Assembly (NCBI GenBank): GCA_009692605.1
Contig: SHYV01000023.1
Span: forward strand, 1-32,294
Length of the DNA: 32,294 bases
Origin: Myxococcales bacterium
GTDB lineage: Bacteria > Myxococcota_A > UBA796 > SXON01
Reading direction: 5' to 3'
Below the pieces are notes generated by a model that saw only the letters and a list, made by a program, of their open reading frames with translations, had not been told where the DNA came from and searched no databases. This document shows, one piece after another, positions 1 through 9,639 of the stretch. Position 1 is the stretch's first letter. Every line of letters begins with the position of its first letter. Both the position numbers and the translations under genes were made by a program.

Positions 1-1735
<1,735 letters not shown>

Positions 1736-1836
1736 GGTCGGGATCTCTTTGAGTGCGGGGCGGCGGCTAACCCTGCCCTACCCACGGCGCCCGCGCGACA
1801 GTCCTCCTCCCGCATTTCGTATCATGGCGTGGTTAA
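1736..1836. other. Intergenic gap between argH and proS
   Basis: 101 bp between two minus-strand genes. I see an AT-richer patch just after the argH stop and a weak AGAG ribosome-binding site before proS. I see no convincing terminator hairpin with a T tract, so read-through from argH into proS is possible. Confidence 0.4.
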
Positions 1837-3123
1837 TTACACGCTGAAGATTGTAACGAGGCGGGCGTGCAGGGCGGCAAGGTCGGGGAGCGGCGCGGGG
1901 GGGCGGGAGGTTGGCGTGAAGGTGCCTTCCTTGACCTCGCGGCCCACCTCTCGGTACACCTCGCGGAACGGCCGGCCCGAGTCTCTGGCGCGCGCGAACG
2001 CCTCGGAGGTCGCATAGAGCTCGGGGTCCAGCGGCTGGGGCCGGGGCGCGATGCCACGCACCAGCAAGACCGCGATGCGCAACGTTTCCAGCCCGACATT
2101 CACGCCCCTGAGCAGCGGCGCCTTGGTATGCTGCAGGTCGCGGTGGTATCCACCGGGCAGGAGGGTCAGGTCCTCGATCTCACGCTGGGCGGCGCGGACG
2201 CGGTGAGCCTGCCCGCGGAGCAGCTCGGCGACGTCGGGGTTCCGCTTCTGCGGCATGATGGAGCTGCCGGTGGTCAGCGCGTCGTCCAGAGTGAGCAGCC
2301 CAAACTCCGCCGTGCTGAACAACGACACGTCCCAGGCCAGCCTCCCGACGAGGTGCGCCGACGCCGCCAGAGCACCGAGCGCCGCGCTCTCCACGAGGCC
2401 GCGGGTGAGCTGGCTGGCGGTGACCGGCTCCTCAGCGCGGGAAAACCCGAGGTCGCGGGCGATCGCCTGCCTGCCGTCGGCGCTTGAAGTCGCGAGCGGC
2501 GACCCGTAGCCGGCGGCGGAGCCCAGGGGCGAGCGGTCGGTGAGCGCCAGGGCGGCGTCGTAGAGCACCGTCGCGTCGAGCAGAGCGCCGGCGTAGCCAG
2601 AGGCCCACAGGGCAAAGCTGGAGGGCATGGCGCGTTGAAGGTGCGTGTAGCCGGTGAGCGGCTCGGGATGGGCGGACGCGAAGTCGAGCAACGCTGAGAC
2701 GAGCTCAAGGTGCGCGGCGCGCCCCTCAAGCACCCGCCCCTTCATCCACAGCCTTAGGTCGGTGAGGACCTGATCGTTCCGAGACCGCCCGGTGTGCAGC
2801 TTGCCAGCGACCGCGCCGATGCGCTCGGTCAGCAGGACCTCGACAGCGCTGTGGACGTCTTCGAGCTCCGGCGGGATGACAAAGCGCCCACCATCGATGT
2901 CCTCGGCGATCCTCCGCAACCCTTCATGCAGCACCTGAGCCTCCGTTTCAACGAGCATTCCGGCCCGAAGCTGCGCGGACACCCAAGCGACGGATCCGCG
3001 GATGTCCTCTTTGGCCCAGGCGAGATCGGTCTCTGGGTCGTCCCCGACCGTGAACGCCGCCAACGCAGCCGCATCCGGACTCGCCCCCTCGTGCGCGCCA
3101 GCCTTCTCCCAAAGGCGCTTCAC
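1837..3123 (-). CDS. argH: Argininosuccinate lyase, Bacteroidetes-like form
   Basis: ArgH splits argininosuccinate into arginine and fumarate, the last step of arginine synthesis in the cytoplasm. The 428-aa protein has the substrate-binding block HTGRSRNDQV at 110-119, the catalytic His block GYTHLQRAMP at 158-167, and the fumarase/aspartase-superfamily signature GSSIMPQKRNPD at 286-297. The N-terminus reads MKRLWEK and then FTVGDDPETDL. It lacks the usual LWGGRF opening and, from memory of the family, matches the shorter form found in Bacteroidetes. The start is GTG at 3123, overlapping the stop of the upstream M20 deacylase gene (GTGA). The two genes are therefore almost certainly co-transcribed and translationally coupled, supporting a joint role in arginine synthesis. 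Confidence 0.95.
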   Translation of the reverse strand: MKRLWEKAGAHEGASPDAAALAAFTVGDDPETDLAWAKEDIRGSVAWVSAQLRAGMLVETEAQVLHEGLRRIAEDIDGGRFVIPPELEDVHSAVEVLLTERIGAVAGKLHTGRSRNDQVLTDLRLWMKGRVLEGRAAHLELVSALLDFASAHPEPLTGYTHLQRAMPSSFALWASGYAGALLDATVLYDAALALTDRSPLGSAAGYGSPLATSSADGRQAIARDLGFSRAEEPVTASQLTRGLVESAALGALAASAHLVGRLAWDVSLFSTAEFGLLTLDDALTTGSSIMPQKRNPDVAELLRGQAHRVRAAQREIEDLTLLPGGYHRDLQHTKAPLLRGVNVGLETLRIAVLLVRGIAPRPQPLDPELYATSEAFARARDSGRPFREVYREVGREVKEGTFTPTSRPPAPLPDLAALHARLVTIFSV

Positions 3124-4235
3124 GCTTCCCCCAGCAGATCAGCAACGACCATGCCGTACAGCACCGCAGCCTCGTCAACCATCCTCACATCCACCCACTC
3201 GTCGGGGGTGTGGGAGACCTCCGACAACCCAGGCCCCCACTTGATCGTCGCGAGGTGACCAAGGTGCGCCCAGTCCGAGAGCGTCGGGGAGTGGAAGCGC
3301 CGGAATCCCCTGCCCCGCGCCGTCAGCGCGCGCTCGGCGGCCGCCAGGATGGCTGCGCCGTCGGGCGTCTGTACCGCCTTGAACCGGTCGGACCGAACGT
3401 TCACTGTGGCCCTGACCGTGCCGCGCACCGCCCCGACCAGCTCGTCGCTGGTGTACGAGGGCGTGGTTCGCAGGTCGACCGTATACTTCGCCTCACCTGG
3501 GATCACGTTGTGCCGCTCACCCGCGGACATGACGGTCACCGCCAGCGTGGTTCGGCCGGCCAGCGGGTGCACCCGGTCAAGGCCCGCAGCGAGGCACTCC
3601 AGCGCGAGGACATCTCGGGCCGCCGCGTAGATGGCGTTTTGCGCGAGCTGGGGCCGAGCGGCGTGCCCCGCGGATCCGTGGGCGGTACAGTCGAGGATCA
3701 AGAGGCCGTTCTGGGCGGTCGCGATGTCCAGCCCGGTGGGCTCCCCGATGATCGCGAAGGTCTGGCCGTTATCGGGTAGCTGCAGGCTGGGGAGGAGCGC
3801 TTCCAGGCCGCCGCGCCCGACCTCCTCTTCGCAGACCGGGGCGTACACCAGCCGGCCCCGCGCAGGGGTCGCCGCCGCGAACGCCACCGCCATGGCGGCC
3901 ACGCTGGCCTTCGCGTCGTTCGCGCCCAAACCGTAGAGCCTGTCGCCCTCGCGAGTGGGGTGCCACGGGTCTCGCGTCCACGAAGCGGTCGCGGGCACCG
4001 TGTCCACGTGCGAGCACAGCAGCAGCGTGGGGCCAGGAACGCCGGAGTCCTTGATCGCGACGAGGTTTCGGTCGGTGCGCACCGGGGGGGTCGCATGTGC
4101 TGCGAGCCAGGCCTCAAGTACATCGACGCATGGCCCTTCCTCACGCGACGGGGAGCGGGCGGCGACCAGCGCCTGCAGCAACGGCAGGGGCGAGCGGAGG
4201 GGGCCGGGCGAGGGCGTAGGGACAGAGCGAGTCAC
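3120..4235 (-). CDS. argE: M20 family deacylase, ArgE-type (N-acetylornithine or N-acetylcitrulline deacetylase)
   Basis: This 371-aa zinc-dependent amidohydrolase removes the N-acyl group from an arginine precursor in the cytoplasm. Metal-ligand landmarks are HVD (His76, Asp78), GANDAK with Asp107, the acidic triplet CEEE with Glu136-138, GEPT with Glu165, and a final His at about 342 in SHTPDEW. A dimerisation domain lies between. The block around WTRDPWHPT followed by LYGLGANDA resembles Bacteroidetes ArgE, which in that group works on N-acylcitrulline and not N-acetylornithine. The substrate cannot be read from sequence alone. The start is taken as GTG at 4235, with only a weak ribosome-binding site. 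It overlaps argH by 4 bp. A LysK- or DapE-like activity is less likely given the argH pairing. Confidence 0.88.
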   Translation of the reverse strand: MTRSVPTPSPGPLRSPLPLLQALVAARSPSREEGPCVDVLEAWLAAHATPPVRTDRNLVAIKDSGVPGPTLLLCSHVDTVPATASWTRDPWHPTREGDRLYGLGANDAKASVAAMAVAFAAATPARGRLVYAPVCEEEVGRGGLEALLPSLQLPDNGQTFAIIGEPTGLDIATAQNGLLILDCTAHGSAGHAARPQLAQNAIYAAARDVLALECLAAGLDRVHPLAGRTTLAVTVMSAGERHNVIPGEAKYTVDLRTTPSYTSDELVGAVRGTVRATVNVRSDRFKAVQTPDGAAILAAAERALTARGRGFRRFHSPTLSDWAHLGHLATIKWGPGLSEVSHTPDEWVDVRMVDEAAVLYGMVVADLLGEA

Positions 4236-4336
4236 AGCGTACGAGCGTAGCCGTCGCGGGCCGAGCCGGCCAAGCGGTTGGCTTAACCAGCGGGGGAGCC
4301 GGTTCAGGAGTACCCTGTGACCGAAGGAGCCTGCGC
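4236..4336. promoter_or_regulatory. Divergent intergenic region (argE-type gene / small lipoprotein)
   Basis: 101 bp separate the divergent starts at 4235 (minus) and 4337 (plus), so promoters for both directions should lie here. A short inverted repeat GGTT-N5-AACC is visible around 4277-4289. I could not identify convincing -35/-10 pairs. The plus-strand gene has a clear AAGGAG ribosome-binding site. Confidence 0.4.
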
Positions 4337-4801
4337 ATGACCCAATGCCGCCGTTTTCGAGGTTTTGTTACTCTTCTGGCGCTCACGCTCGCGGCACCCG
4401 CCTGCTTCGAGTCGGCGGATGACTCGGGAGATTCTGGCGGAGGGACTGACTCCGGTGACTGCGTTCCTTCGGCCAGTGCCCTGCCCGAAGGGGTGTATGG
4501 CGGCGCGCACTACCAGCTCACCGTCACCGGGCACGGTTCGGCGGAGCTGCGCGGCGATTGCTCGCTGGCGACCCTCGATTCGGCCGCGCTGAGCGCCGGG
4601 GTCGCCGACTGGATCCTCATCTGGCAGTCCGGGTACGGGCTGCCCGTTCAGGACACCGGAGACATCGAGACCATCGAGGTAGCCTTCGATGGCGCCTACT
4701 GTGGAGGCCGCCTGACGGGCACCCTCACGTTTCCCGAGGGCTCGACGGGAGAGTTGGACGTGATCATTGACGCGCCCGCCGAGCTCTATTCCTGTCAATG
4801 A
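4337..4801 (+). CDS. Small lipoprotein, function unknown
   Basis: A 154-aa exported protein. It has a basic N-terminus with several Arg, a hydrophobic core, and a lipobox-like Ala-Pro-Ala-Cys with Cys at residue 23. An acidic Asp/Ser/Gly linker (about residues 24-42) typical of Myxococcota-type lipoproteins follows. The rest is predicted beta-rich and contains four Cys that could form disulfides, including the last-but-one residue. Start: ATG at 4337 with GAAGGAG 7 nt upstream, a strong site. It is convergent with the PD40 gene, with only 24 bp between the stops, and divergent from the arginine genes, so it is probably a single-gene unit. I recognise no family. The Pro in the lipobox makes the lipidation call slightly less certain. 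Confidence 0.75.
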   Translation: MTQCRRFRGFVTLLALTLAAPACFESADDSGDSGGGTDSGDCVPSASALPEGVYGGAHYQLTVTGHGSAELRGDCSLATLDSAALSAGVADWILIWQSGYGLPVQDTGDIETIEVAFDGAYCGGRLTGTLTFPEGSTGELDVIIDAPAELYSCQ

Positions 4802-4825
4802 GCGGCGAGCGCAGCGCGCGGCGGC

Positions 4826-5896
4826 TCAGATCTGCCCGGTGATGTCCACCACATGCAGTTGCCGCCAGTCGGAGCCGGTGGTCGGGAGCGCGGTGAACGA
4901 GAGGAAAATCCGCCCGCCTGAGGTGCTGATCGAGGCGTCGCCGACGGCGGTGTAGCCCGTGTTGATCTGCTTCGTGGCGCTCCCGTCGAACTTGCTGACG
5001 TAGACAATCGAGTCCGTGTTTGGCGCCATCGACGTCCAGATGGCGGCGGTGCCGTCCGGGGTCACCTGCGGCTGGCTCCGAAGCGGGAGCCGGATGTCCT
5101 TGGCGACGACGGTGGCGCTGGAGCCGGCGACCGCAGGCACGACGCCGATGTCCCAGTGATCATCCCCCCGTTCGTTGCTGAAGTAGACGACATGAGCACC
5201 AGAGTAGCGGGGGCGAGTTTGGTCGCCCGAGCCTCCCTTCAAGGGGCTCTGCACGGTGGCGCCGGTGGTCCAGGTGAAGAGATCCTCGGTCAACTGACTC
5301 TTCCGCGAGAAGACCAGCGTCTTCCCGTCTGGGGAGAATCTGGGGGAGTTCTCTGGCAGGCCCGAAGCCGTCGTCAGCGCCGCCTTGCTGGTGGCGGAGG
5401 AGAACAAGTAGATGTCACCGGCGCCGGTCGCGCTGGACGTGTACGCAAGGTTGACGCCGTCTGGCGAGACGGTCGGCCAGGCCAGATTTCCGGGCGCCTG
5501 CGTGATGTTGATGTACTCCGCTGGCGAGCTGCCCCCCGGCGACAAGAAGTAGATCCGCGTCAGCCCGCCCGAGTTCGCAGCCTCGAACATGACTGACCCC
5601 TTGGGATGCCAGTTGGGGTTGGCCGCGTAGCTCCCGGTGGCGGAGAAGCTGGACGAGCTTCCGGGAATCACCACCTTCGTGGCCGCGCTTGGGTTGCCGT
5701 TCTGGACGCGCACGACGTACAGGTCGACCTTGTCGGAGTTGTTATTGACTTCAAACGCCAGCCATGTGCCGTCAGGCGACCACTGAGGGTTTGAAGCGTG
5801 CCCGCCGCCTACCCAGGTGATTTCCACCGCGTGGGCGGAAGATGCCAGCGAGAGCGCGGCCAGCAACGTTGCGAGGAACATCTTGCCTCCAGCCAT
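4826..5896 (-). CDS. Secreted PD40/TolB-like beta-propeller protein
   Basis: About 356 aa: a signal peptide ending near SSAHA, then WD40-like (PD40) repeats recognisable by recurrent Pro-Asp-Gly turns (QWSPDGTWLAF, VSPDGVNLAYTS, FSPDGKTLVFSRK, VTPDGTAAIWTS). The fold should be a periplasmic six-bladed propeller like the C-terminal part of TolB, used for protein-protein contacts. There is no TolB N-terminal domain and no peptidase domain. Start choice: a TTG at 5926 overlaps the upstream stop. The ATG at 5896 gives a signal peptide with a Lys in its N-region. The ATG at 5881 has the best ribosome-binding site (GGAGG, 4 nt away). I use 5896. It is the last gene of the long minus-strand array. 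Confidence 0.8.
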   Translation of the reverse strand: MAGGKMFLATLLAALSLASSAHAVEITWVGGGHASNPQWSPDGTWLAFEVNNNSDKVDLYVVRVQNGNPSAATKVVIPGSSSSFSATGSYAANPNWHPKGSVMFEAANSGGLTRIYFLSPGGSSPAEYINITQAPGNLAWPTVSPDGVNLAYTSSATGAGDIYLFSSATSKAALTTASGLPENSPRFSPDGKTLVFSRKSQLTEDLFTWTTGATVQSPLKGGSGDQTRPRYSGAHVVYFSNERGDDHWDIGVVPAVAGSSATVVAKDIRLPLRSQPQVTPDGTAAIWTSMAPNTDSIVYVSKFDGSATKQINTGYTAVGDASISTSGGRIFLSFTALPTTGSDWRQLHVVDITGQI

Positions 5897-5922
5897 GTTC
5901 GCCCAGCGGCGAACGGGAAAGT

Positions 5923-7221
5923 TCAATCGGTCTTGGTGATCGGAGCGAAGGTCAGCCCGGCTTCACCCCAGGGGTAGAGCCGGTAGGAGTCGGTCTGGGC
6001 GCCGCCGGTCAAGGAGACGGCCCCGCTGAATGGCCCGACGTCAAAGAGCGCGTAGGACACGCTGGCGGCGGCCCCGCCGGCCATGATCTTGCCACTCAAA
6101 CGCTGGAAGCGGGCGTTTTCTTCCCCGAGGCCTGCGGAGGCTACGCAGGCGGCGTCAGTAGGGTTGGAGACGCAGAACCCGTCTGCGCCGGTGATCGATC
6201 CGCCGCCTACACCCCAGATCGGACCGGCAGCGGCCCAGAACTTCCCAACCCGAAGGCTGCCCGCGAGCCAACCGTATCCCAGGTGGATCGAGTTTCCCTG
6301 CACCGTGCTCCCATCGGGGTTGGTCACAGCCTCGCCGTCGATGCGCTCGGATCCGAACAGGTCGTGGTAGCCAACCTCGGCGAGCACGCCCAGGTTGTCT
6401 GTGAGGCCCACGTCCACTCCCACCCCGATCCGGGCGCCGACGCCGCCGAAGTGCGTGGCCTGCAGGCCTGCGTCCGCCGCCGTGCCATGGGTGTTCAGCT
6501 CGCCAGCGACCAGCGCCGATACCCCCACGCTCGCCCGCGGCCCCATCCAACCGAACTGGAACGCTCTCCCCTCCCCCTCCGCCGGAGTGATCGCGACGCT
6601 GCCGGTGTCCTTCCCAGCGGCCACCACGAATACGGTCGATCCGACGGTGTAATCCCCTGCCGGGAGCAATCCGTCGAAGTCCTGTTCGGACAGCACCGCT
6701 GTGTTCGCGATCGAGATCGATGCGCGCTGGTCGGGAGCGAACGGCGGCGCGGCCGGGATGATGGTGCGGTCCGCCCCGTAGCGGGCGTCATAGGCGACGG
6801 TCACGTGCCCGTAATTCGCGTCGATGGCGGCGAGTTGGGCCTGAAAGTCGGGATTTACCTCGATCTTGATCGCCTGCGACAGGCGGGACCTCGCCGCGGT
6901 GATGTCCCCGAGGTTCTGGGCGGCCTGGATGCCGAGGCCAAGCTCCGCTACCGTCAGGATCTCTCCGGCCGTCTGCAGGGCGATGAGCTTCTGGAATTGG
7001 GCCTCGACGGCGCTCCACGCGTTGCGCTGGGCCAATTTGCGCATCTCCTCCGACACCCTCACGTGCTCCGCCTTCTCGACCCCACCTGCCAAGGCCGACG
7101 GAGCGAACACCGAAGCCGCGACCCCGATGGCAGCGGCGCTAGCGGTCAGGCGTAGCAGCAGCCGCGCCTGCAGTCGGGTGTGGAAGAAAAAGCGCGGCGT
7201 CGGGGCGGGGCGTGGACTCAT
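5923..7221 (-). CDS. Secreted protein with helical N-terminus and outer-membrane-barrel-like C-terminus
   Basis: This 432-aa protein starts with a long basic signal peptide (multiple Arg, cleavage near SALAGG at about 46). A helical stretch (about 50-130) follows, resembling TPR-type packing. A PEGA-like beta-sandwich segment (about 140-215, ending LLPAGDYTVGSTVFVV) comes next. A glycine-rich beta-strand region from about 225 to the end has alternating hydrophobic residues, as in outer-membrane barrels. I do not recognise a named family. Start: ATG at 7221, overlapping the stop of the preceding ATPase gene (ATGA). It is followed directly by the PD40 gene. Position after an ABC importer suggests an envelope accessory role; that is inference. 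Confidence 0.75.
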   Translation of the reverse strand: MSPRPAPTPRFFFHTRLQARLLLRLTASAAAIGVAASVFAPSALAGGVEKAEHVRVSEEMRKLAQRNAWSAVEAQFQKLIALQTAGEILTVAELGLGIQAAQNLGDITAARSRLSQAIKIEVNPDFQAQLAAIDANYGHVTVAYDARYGADRTIIPAAPPFAPDQRASISIANTAVLSEQDFDGLLPAGDYTVGSTVFVVAAGKDTGSVAITPAEGEGRAFQFGWMGPRASVGVSALVAGELNTHGTAADAGLQATHFGGVGARIGVGVDVGLTDNLGVLAEVGYHDLFGSERIDGEAVTNPDGSTVQGNSIHLGYGWLAGSLRVGKFWAAAGPIWGVGGGSITGADGFCVSNPTDAACVASAGLGEENARFQRLSGKIMAGGAAASVSYALFDVGPFSGAVSLTGGAQTDSYRLYPWGEAGLTFAPITKTD

Positions 7222-8078
7222 GTGGCACCGGGGGCGGTGTTCGCAGGGGGCGAACTGGGGGGGGGCGAGCCGGGAGAGGACAAGGAGCGGCGCGAGTGAT
7301 CGGCGGAGTGATCCTGCCAGGGATCCAGCAGAGAGCGCGTGTACGGGTGGAGCGGCTTATCCTTGCGAGGGTCGAACGTCTCGATCACCCGTCCCTCCAG
7401 CATGACCACGACGCGGTGGCAGTATGGGAAGGCGGCGTCGAGGTCATGAGTGACCAGAATACACCCGGCGCGGTCTGGAAGGTTGCCAATCAAGTCCTCC
7501 AGCACAGAAGCCCGGCGCTCGGGATCAAGCCCCGAGGTAGGCTCATCCGCGACCACCAGCCGAGGCTCTAGTGCCAGCACGCGTGCCAACGTGACCCGGC
7601 GTTGTTCCCCGCCCGAGAGCTCCCGGGGGAGCGCGTGGTGGCGATGCGACAGCCCAAGCCGGGCCAGCATCGCGGAACCTCTGGCGTCCGCGTCCTCCTT
7701 TGGGACGCGGGCGAGGACCATGAGCGTCTCTTTCACATGCTCCAGGACGGTTTGCTGGGGGTCGAGCGCCGCCAGAGCGTCCTGTGGGATGTACTGGTAG
7801 CTGATGCGGTGAGCCTGTCGTTCCCGCTCGCCGAGATCGTCCCAGCGTTTGCCTTCGATCCAGATCTCGCCGGAGGTCGGCCTCTCTAGGCCGAGCACCA
7901 GCCGGGAGACCGTGGTCTTCCCCGAGCCCGACTGCCCCACCAACGCGACCACCTCGCCATCCTGCACCTCGATGTGGATGTCCCGCACGGCGTCCACCTC
8001 GCGGGACGGACTCCAGGGGTAGGCCCCGGGGATGCGAAAGGTCTTGCACAACCCGCGTATCGAGACGAGAGCGGTCAA
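7218..8078 (-). CDS. Oligopeptide/dipeptide-type ABC transporter ATPase (OppF/DppF-like)
   Basis: Cytoplasmic nucleotide-binding subunit of an Opp/Dpp-type importer, 286 aa. Walker A GQSGSGKTT is at 48-56, the Q-loop region at 96-100, signature LSGGEQRR at 154-161, Walker B with DEPTSGLD at 178-185, and the H-loop His at 211. The C-terminal LHPYTRSLL block is typical of OppF/DppF. The start is TTG at 8078, overlapping the stop of the partner ATPase (TTGA), with GGAGG 5 nt upstream, which supports this unusual codon. The C-terminal tail is Pro/Ser-rich and is encoded partly by a run of nine C on the minus strand (7257-7265). It pairs with the next ATPase as a heterodimer. Confidence 0.93.
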   Translation of the reverse strand: MTALVSIRGLCKTFRIPGAYPWSPSREVDAVRDIHIEVQDGEVVALVGQSGSGKTTVSRLVLGLERPTSGEIWIEGKRWDDLGERERQAHRISYQYIPQDALAALDPQQTVLEHVKETLMVLARVPKEDADARGSAMLARLGLSHRHHALPRELSGGEQRRVTLARVLALEPRLVVADEPTSGLDPERRASVLEDLIGNLPDRAGCILVTHDLDAAFPYCHRVVVMLEGRVIETFDPRKDKPLHPYTRSLLDPWQDHSADHSRRSLSSPGSPPPSSPPANTAPGAT

Positions 8079-8821
8079 GCTGCCCTCCCGTCGGTCCCGG
8101 AGGCGGGCATTAATCGGACTACGTAGTCCGCGATCCGGGTGACCGTGTCTTCGTGGTGCGAGATGAGTAGGATGCCGCAGCCATGGGCCTTTCCGACGGT
8201 GAGGAGCAGCTCGACGACCTGTCGACGAAACACAGGGTCCAGCCCGGTCTCAGGCTCGTCGGCCAGGAGCACTTGGGGATCTGACGCCATGGCGATCGCC
8301 AAGGCCGCCCGCTGACACATCCCCCCGGAGAGCTCGCTGGGCAGGGCGCCGGTCACATGCGGGGCCAGTCCAACCTCGTCGAGCAGCTCGATCACCACGG
8401 CAAACTCCCTTTCGGAGCTCACCGGCTCGGTGCGCCTGCGCATCGCGAGTTGCATCTGCCGCCCGACCGTGCGGCCCGGGTTCAGGGCGCTGGAGGCCGC
8501 CTGCGGGGAGTAAGAGAGGTACCCGCCGCGCATGAACGCGGTGTCGTTTGCCAGCCTGCTCATCCCCGACGGGCCGGTGTTTGCGTACCCCTTATACCAG
8601 TCGCGATCGGACTTGCCGGGGTACCGCAGGGTGCCGCCGAGCAACCCGGGCGCGACGTCCACGAGGCCCATGCAGGCCCGCGCGGTCACCGACTTCCCGG
8701 CGCCCGACGGGCCGCACAGCGCCGTGACCTTGCCAGCGTGCACCGATACCGACACCCCGTCGACGAGCTTTCGGGCGGGCCCACCGATCTGCAGTCCGGA
8801 GACCTCGAGGAGCAGGCTCAC
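8075..8821 (-). CDS. Oligopeptide/dipeptide-type ABC transporter ATPase (OppD/DppD-like)
   Basis: Second nucleotide-binding subunit, 248 aa. Walker A GPSGAGKS lies near residue 37, signature LSGGMCQRA, Walker B VLLADEPETGLD (Glu where most relatives have Thr after DEP), and His-switch LISHH. The reading frame could extend to 8962, but that region overlaps the permease gene and its translation is Arg/Pro-rich shadow. The GTG at 8821 overlaps the upstream stop (GTGA), has GAGGG upstream, and starts the protein at the expected beta-strand (LLLEVSGLQI). It lacks the long C-terminal OppD extension (RHPYT type), being shorter than usual. Confidence 0.93.
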   Translation of the reverse strand: MSLLLEVSGLQIGGPARKLVDGVSVSVHAGKVTALCGPSGAGKSVTARACMGLVDVAPGLLGGTLRYPGKSDRDWYKGYANTGPSGMSRLANDTAFMRGGYLSYSPQAASSALNPGRTVGRQMQLAMRRRTEPVSSEREFAVVIELLDEVGLAPHVTGALPSELSGGMCQRAALAIAMASDPQVLLADEPETGLDPVFRRQVVELLLTVGKAHGCGILLISHHEDTVTRIADYVVRLMPASGTDGRAA

Positions 8822-9639
8822 CGCGCCCTCGCGCTGAAGCTGCCAAGCCGAGCGAAGAGGACCACGGAGCCGACGAGGAACAGCCCCGCGGCGAGGGCGT
8901 GGCCGGTGCCCACTCCAGGGATCACCAAGGCTGGGTAGCCGAGCTTCAGCATGTCCGCCCAAGACCGGAGGTCGTCGGGGTGGGTGAAGCTCGACTGGTT
9001 CTGCTGCAATGACAGGTAGGACAACGCGAGCTCAAGGAACGTGACCTGAGTCATCGTCTCGCACGCCTGCCGAACGATCACCGGCCGCAAGTTCAGCGCC
9101 ACGATGTGGTACAGAAAAATCCGGTTCCACGAGAAGCCGTGCGCCCTCAATGCCTCCACGAACCGGGCCCCGCCCAGCCGCTCGGCCACTGCTGCGGCCT
9201 CGTCCATCGCCCCCGGACTGCAGAGCACGGCCCACGCGAGCGCGAGCGGCACCAAGCTCCGGTCGGTGGACGGGATCAAGATCGCGGCCACCAGAATGAC
9301 GACCATCCTCGGCAAGGCACCGACTACCTCGCCGAACGCCGCCACAGCGGCGTCCACCCGGCTGTCGCCTACGCAGCGCAGGAGTCCGCCAGCGACGCTC
9401 ATCGCCGCCACCAGACAGCCGGCGAGTGCGGCCGGCACGACCACCACGCGCGCACCCTGCGCCGCATACTCCAACAACGGGCGCCCGCGGCTGTCCGTCC
9501 CAAACGGGGGGAACGCGTCCCAGGACTTCAGTCCCCGCTCCAATACCGGCTCGGAGAGGTGCTGAGGCGCGAGCCAGCCCATCGAAGCGAGCGCACCGAA
9601 GATCGCCAGCGCCAGTAACGCAGGTAACCAGCGGCTCAT
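8818..9639 (-). CDS. Opp/Dpp-type ABC transporter permease (OppC/DppC-like)
   Basis: Inner-membrane permease, 273 aa, of the binding-protein-dependent transport family. An N-terminal membrane segment (about 5-24) is followed by a periplasmic stretch with FGTDSRGRPLLEYAAQGAR, the hallmark of DppC/OppC just before the transport core. Further hydrophobic segments lie near 64-85, 104-123, 126-145 and 235-262. The EAA-loop that contacts the ATPases reads EALRAHGFSWNRIFLYHI. Start: ATG at 9639, overlapping the stop of the other permease (ATGA). The conserved order of binding protein, two permeases and two ATPases makes the assignment firm. The transported substrate is not determined by sequence. 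Confidence 0.9.
   Translation of the reverse strand: MSRWLPALLALAIFGALASMGWLAPQHLSEPVLERGLKSWDAFPPFGTDSRGRPLLEYAAQGARVVVVPAALAGCLVAAMSVAGGLLRCVGDSRVDAAVAAFGEVVGALPRMVVILVAAILIPSTDRSLVPLALAWAVLCSPGAMDEAAAVAERLGGARFVEALRAHGFSWNRIFLYHIVALNLRPVIVRQACETMTQVTFLELALSYLSLQQNQSSFTHPDDLRSWADMLKLGYPALVIPGVGTGHALAAGLFLVGSVVLFARLGSFSARAR

Noticed and set aside
4802-4825. Possible terminator between convergent stops
   Set aside because: The 24-bp gap is GC-rich with only trivial GCGC symmetry and no T tract. I could not support a terminator.
5842-7155. 437-aa plus-strand open frame
   Set aside because: Antisense to the secreted barrel-like gene, which has a signal peptide and an overlapping start with its neighbour. 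No recognisable motif.
8822-8962. 47-residue N-terminal extension of the OppD-like ATPase
   Set aside because: It overlaps the permease gene and is Arg/Pro-rich. GTG at 8821 with GTGA overlap starts at the domain border.
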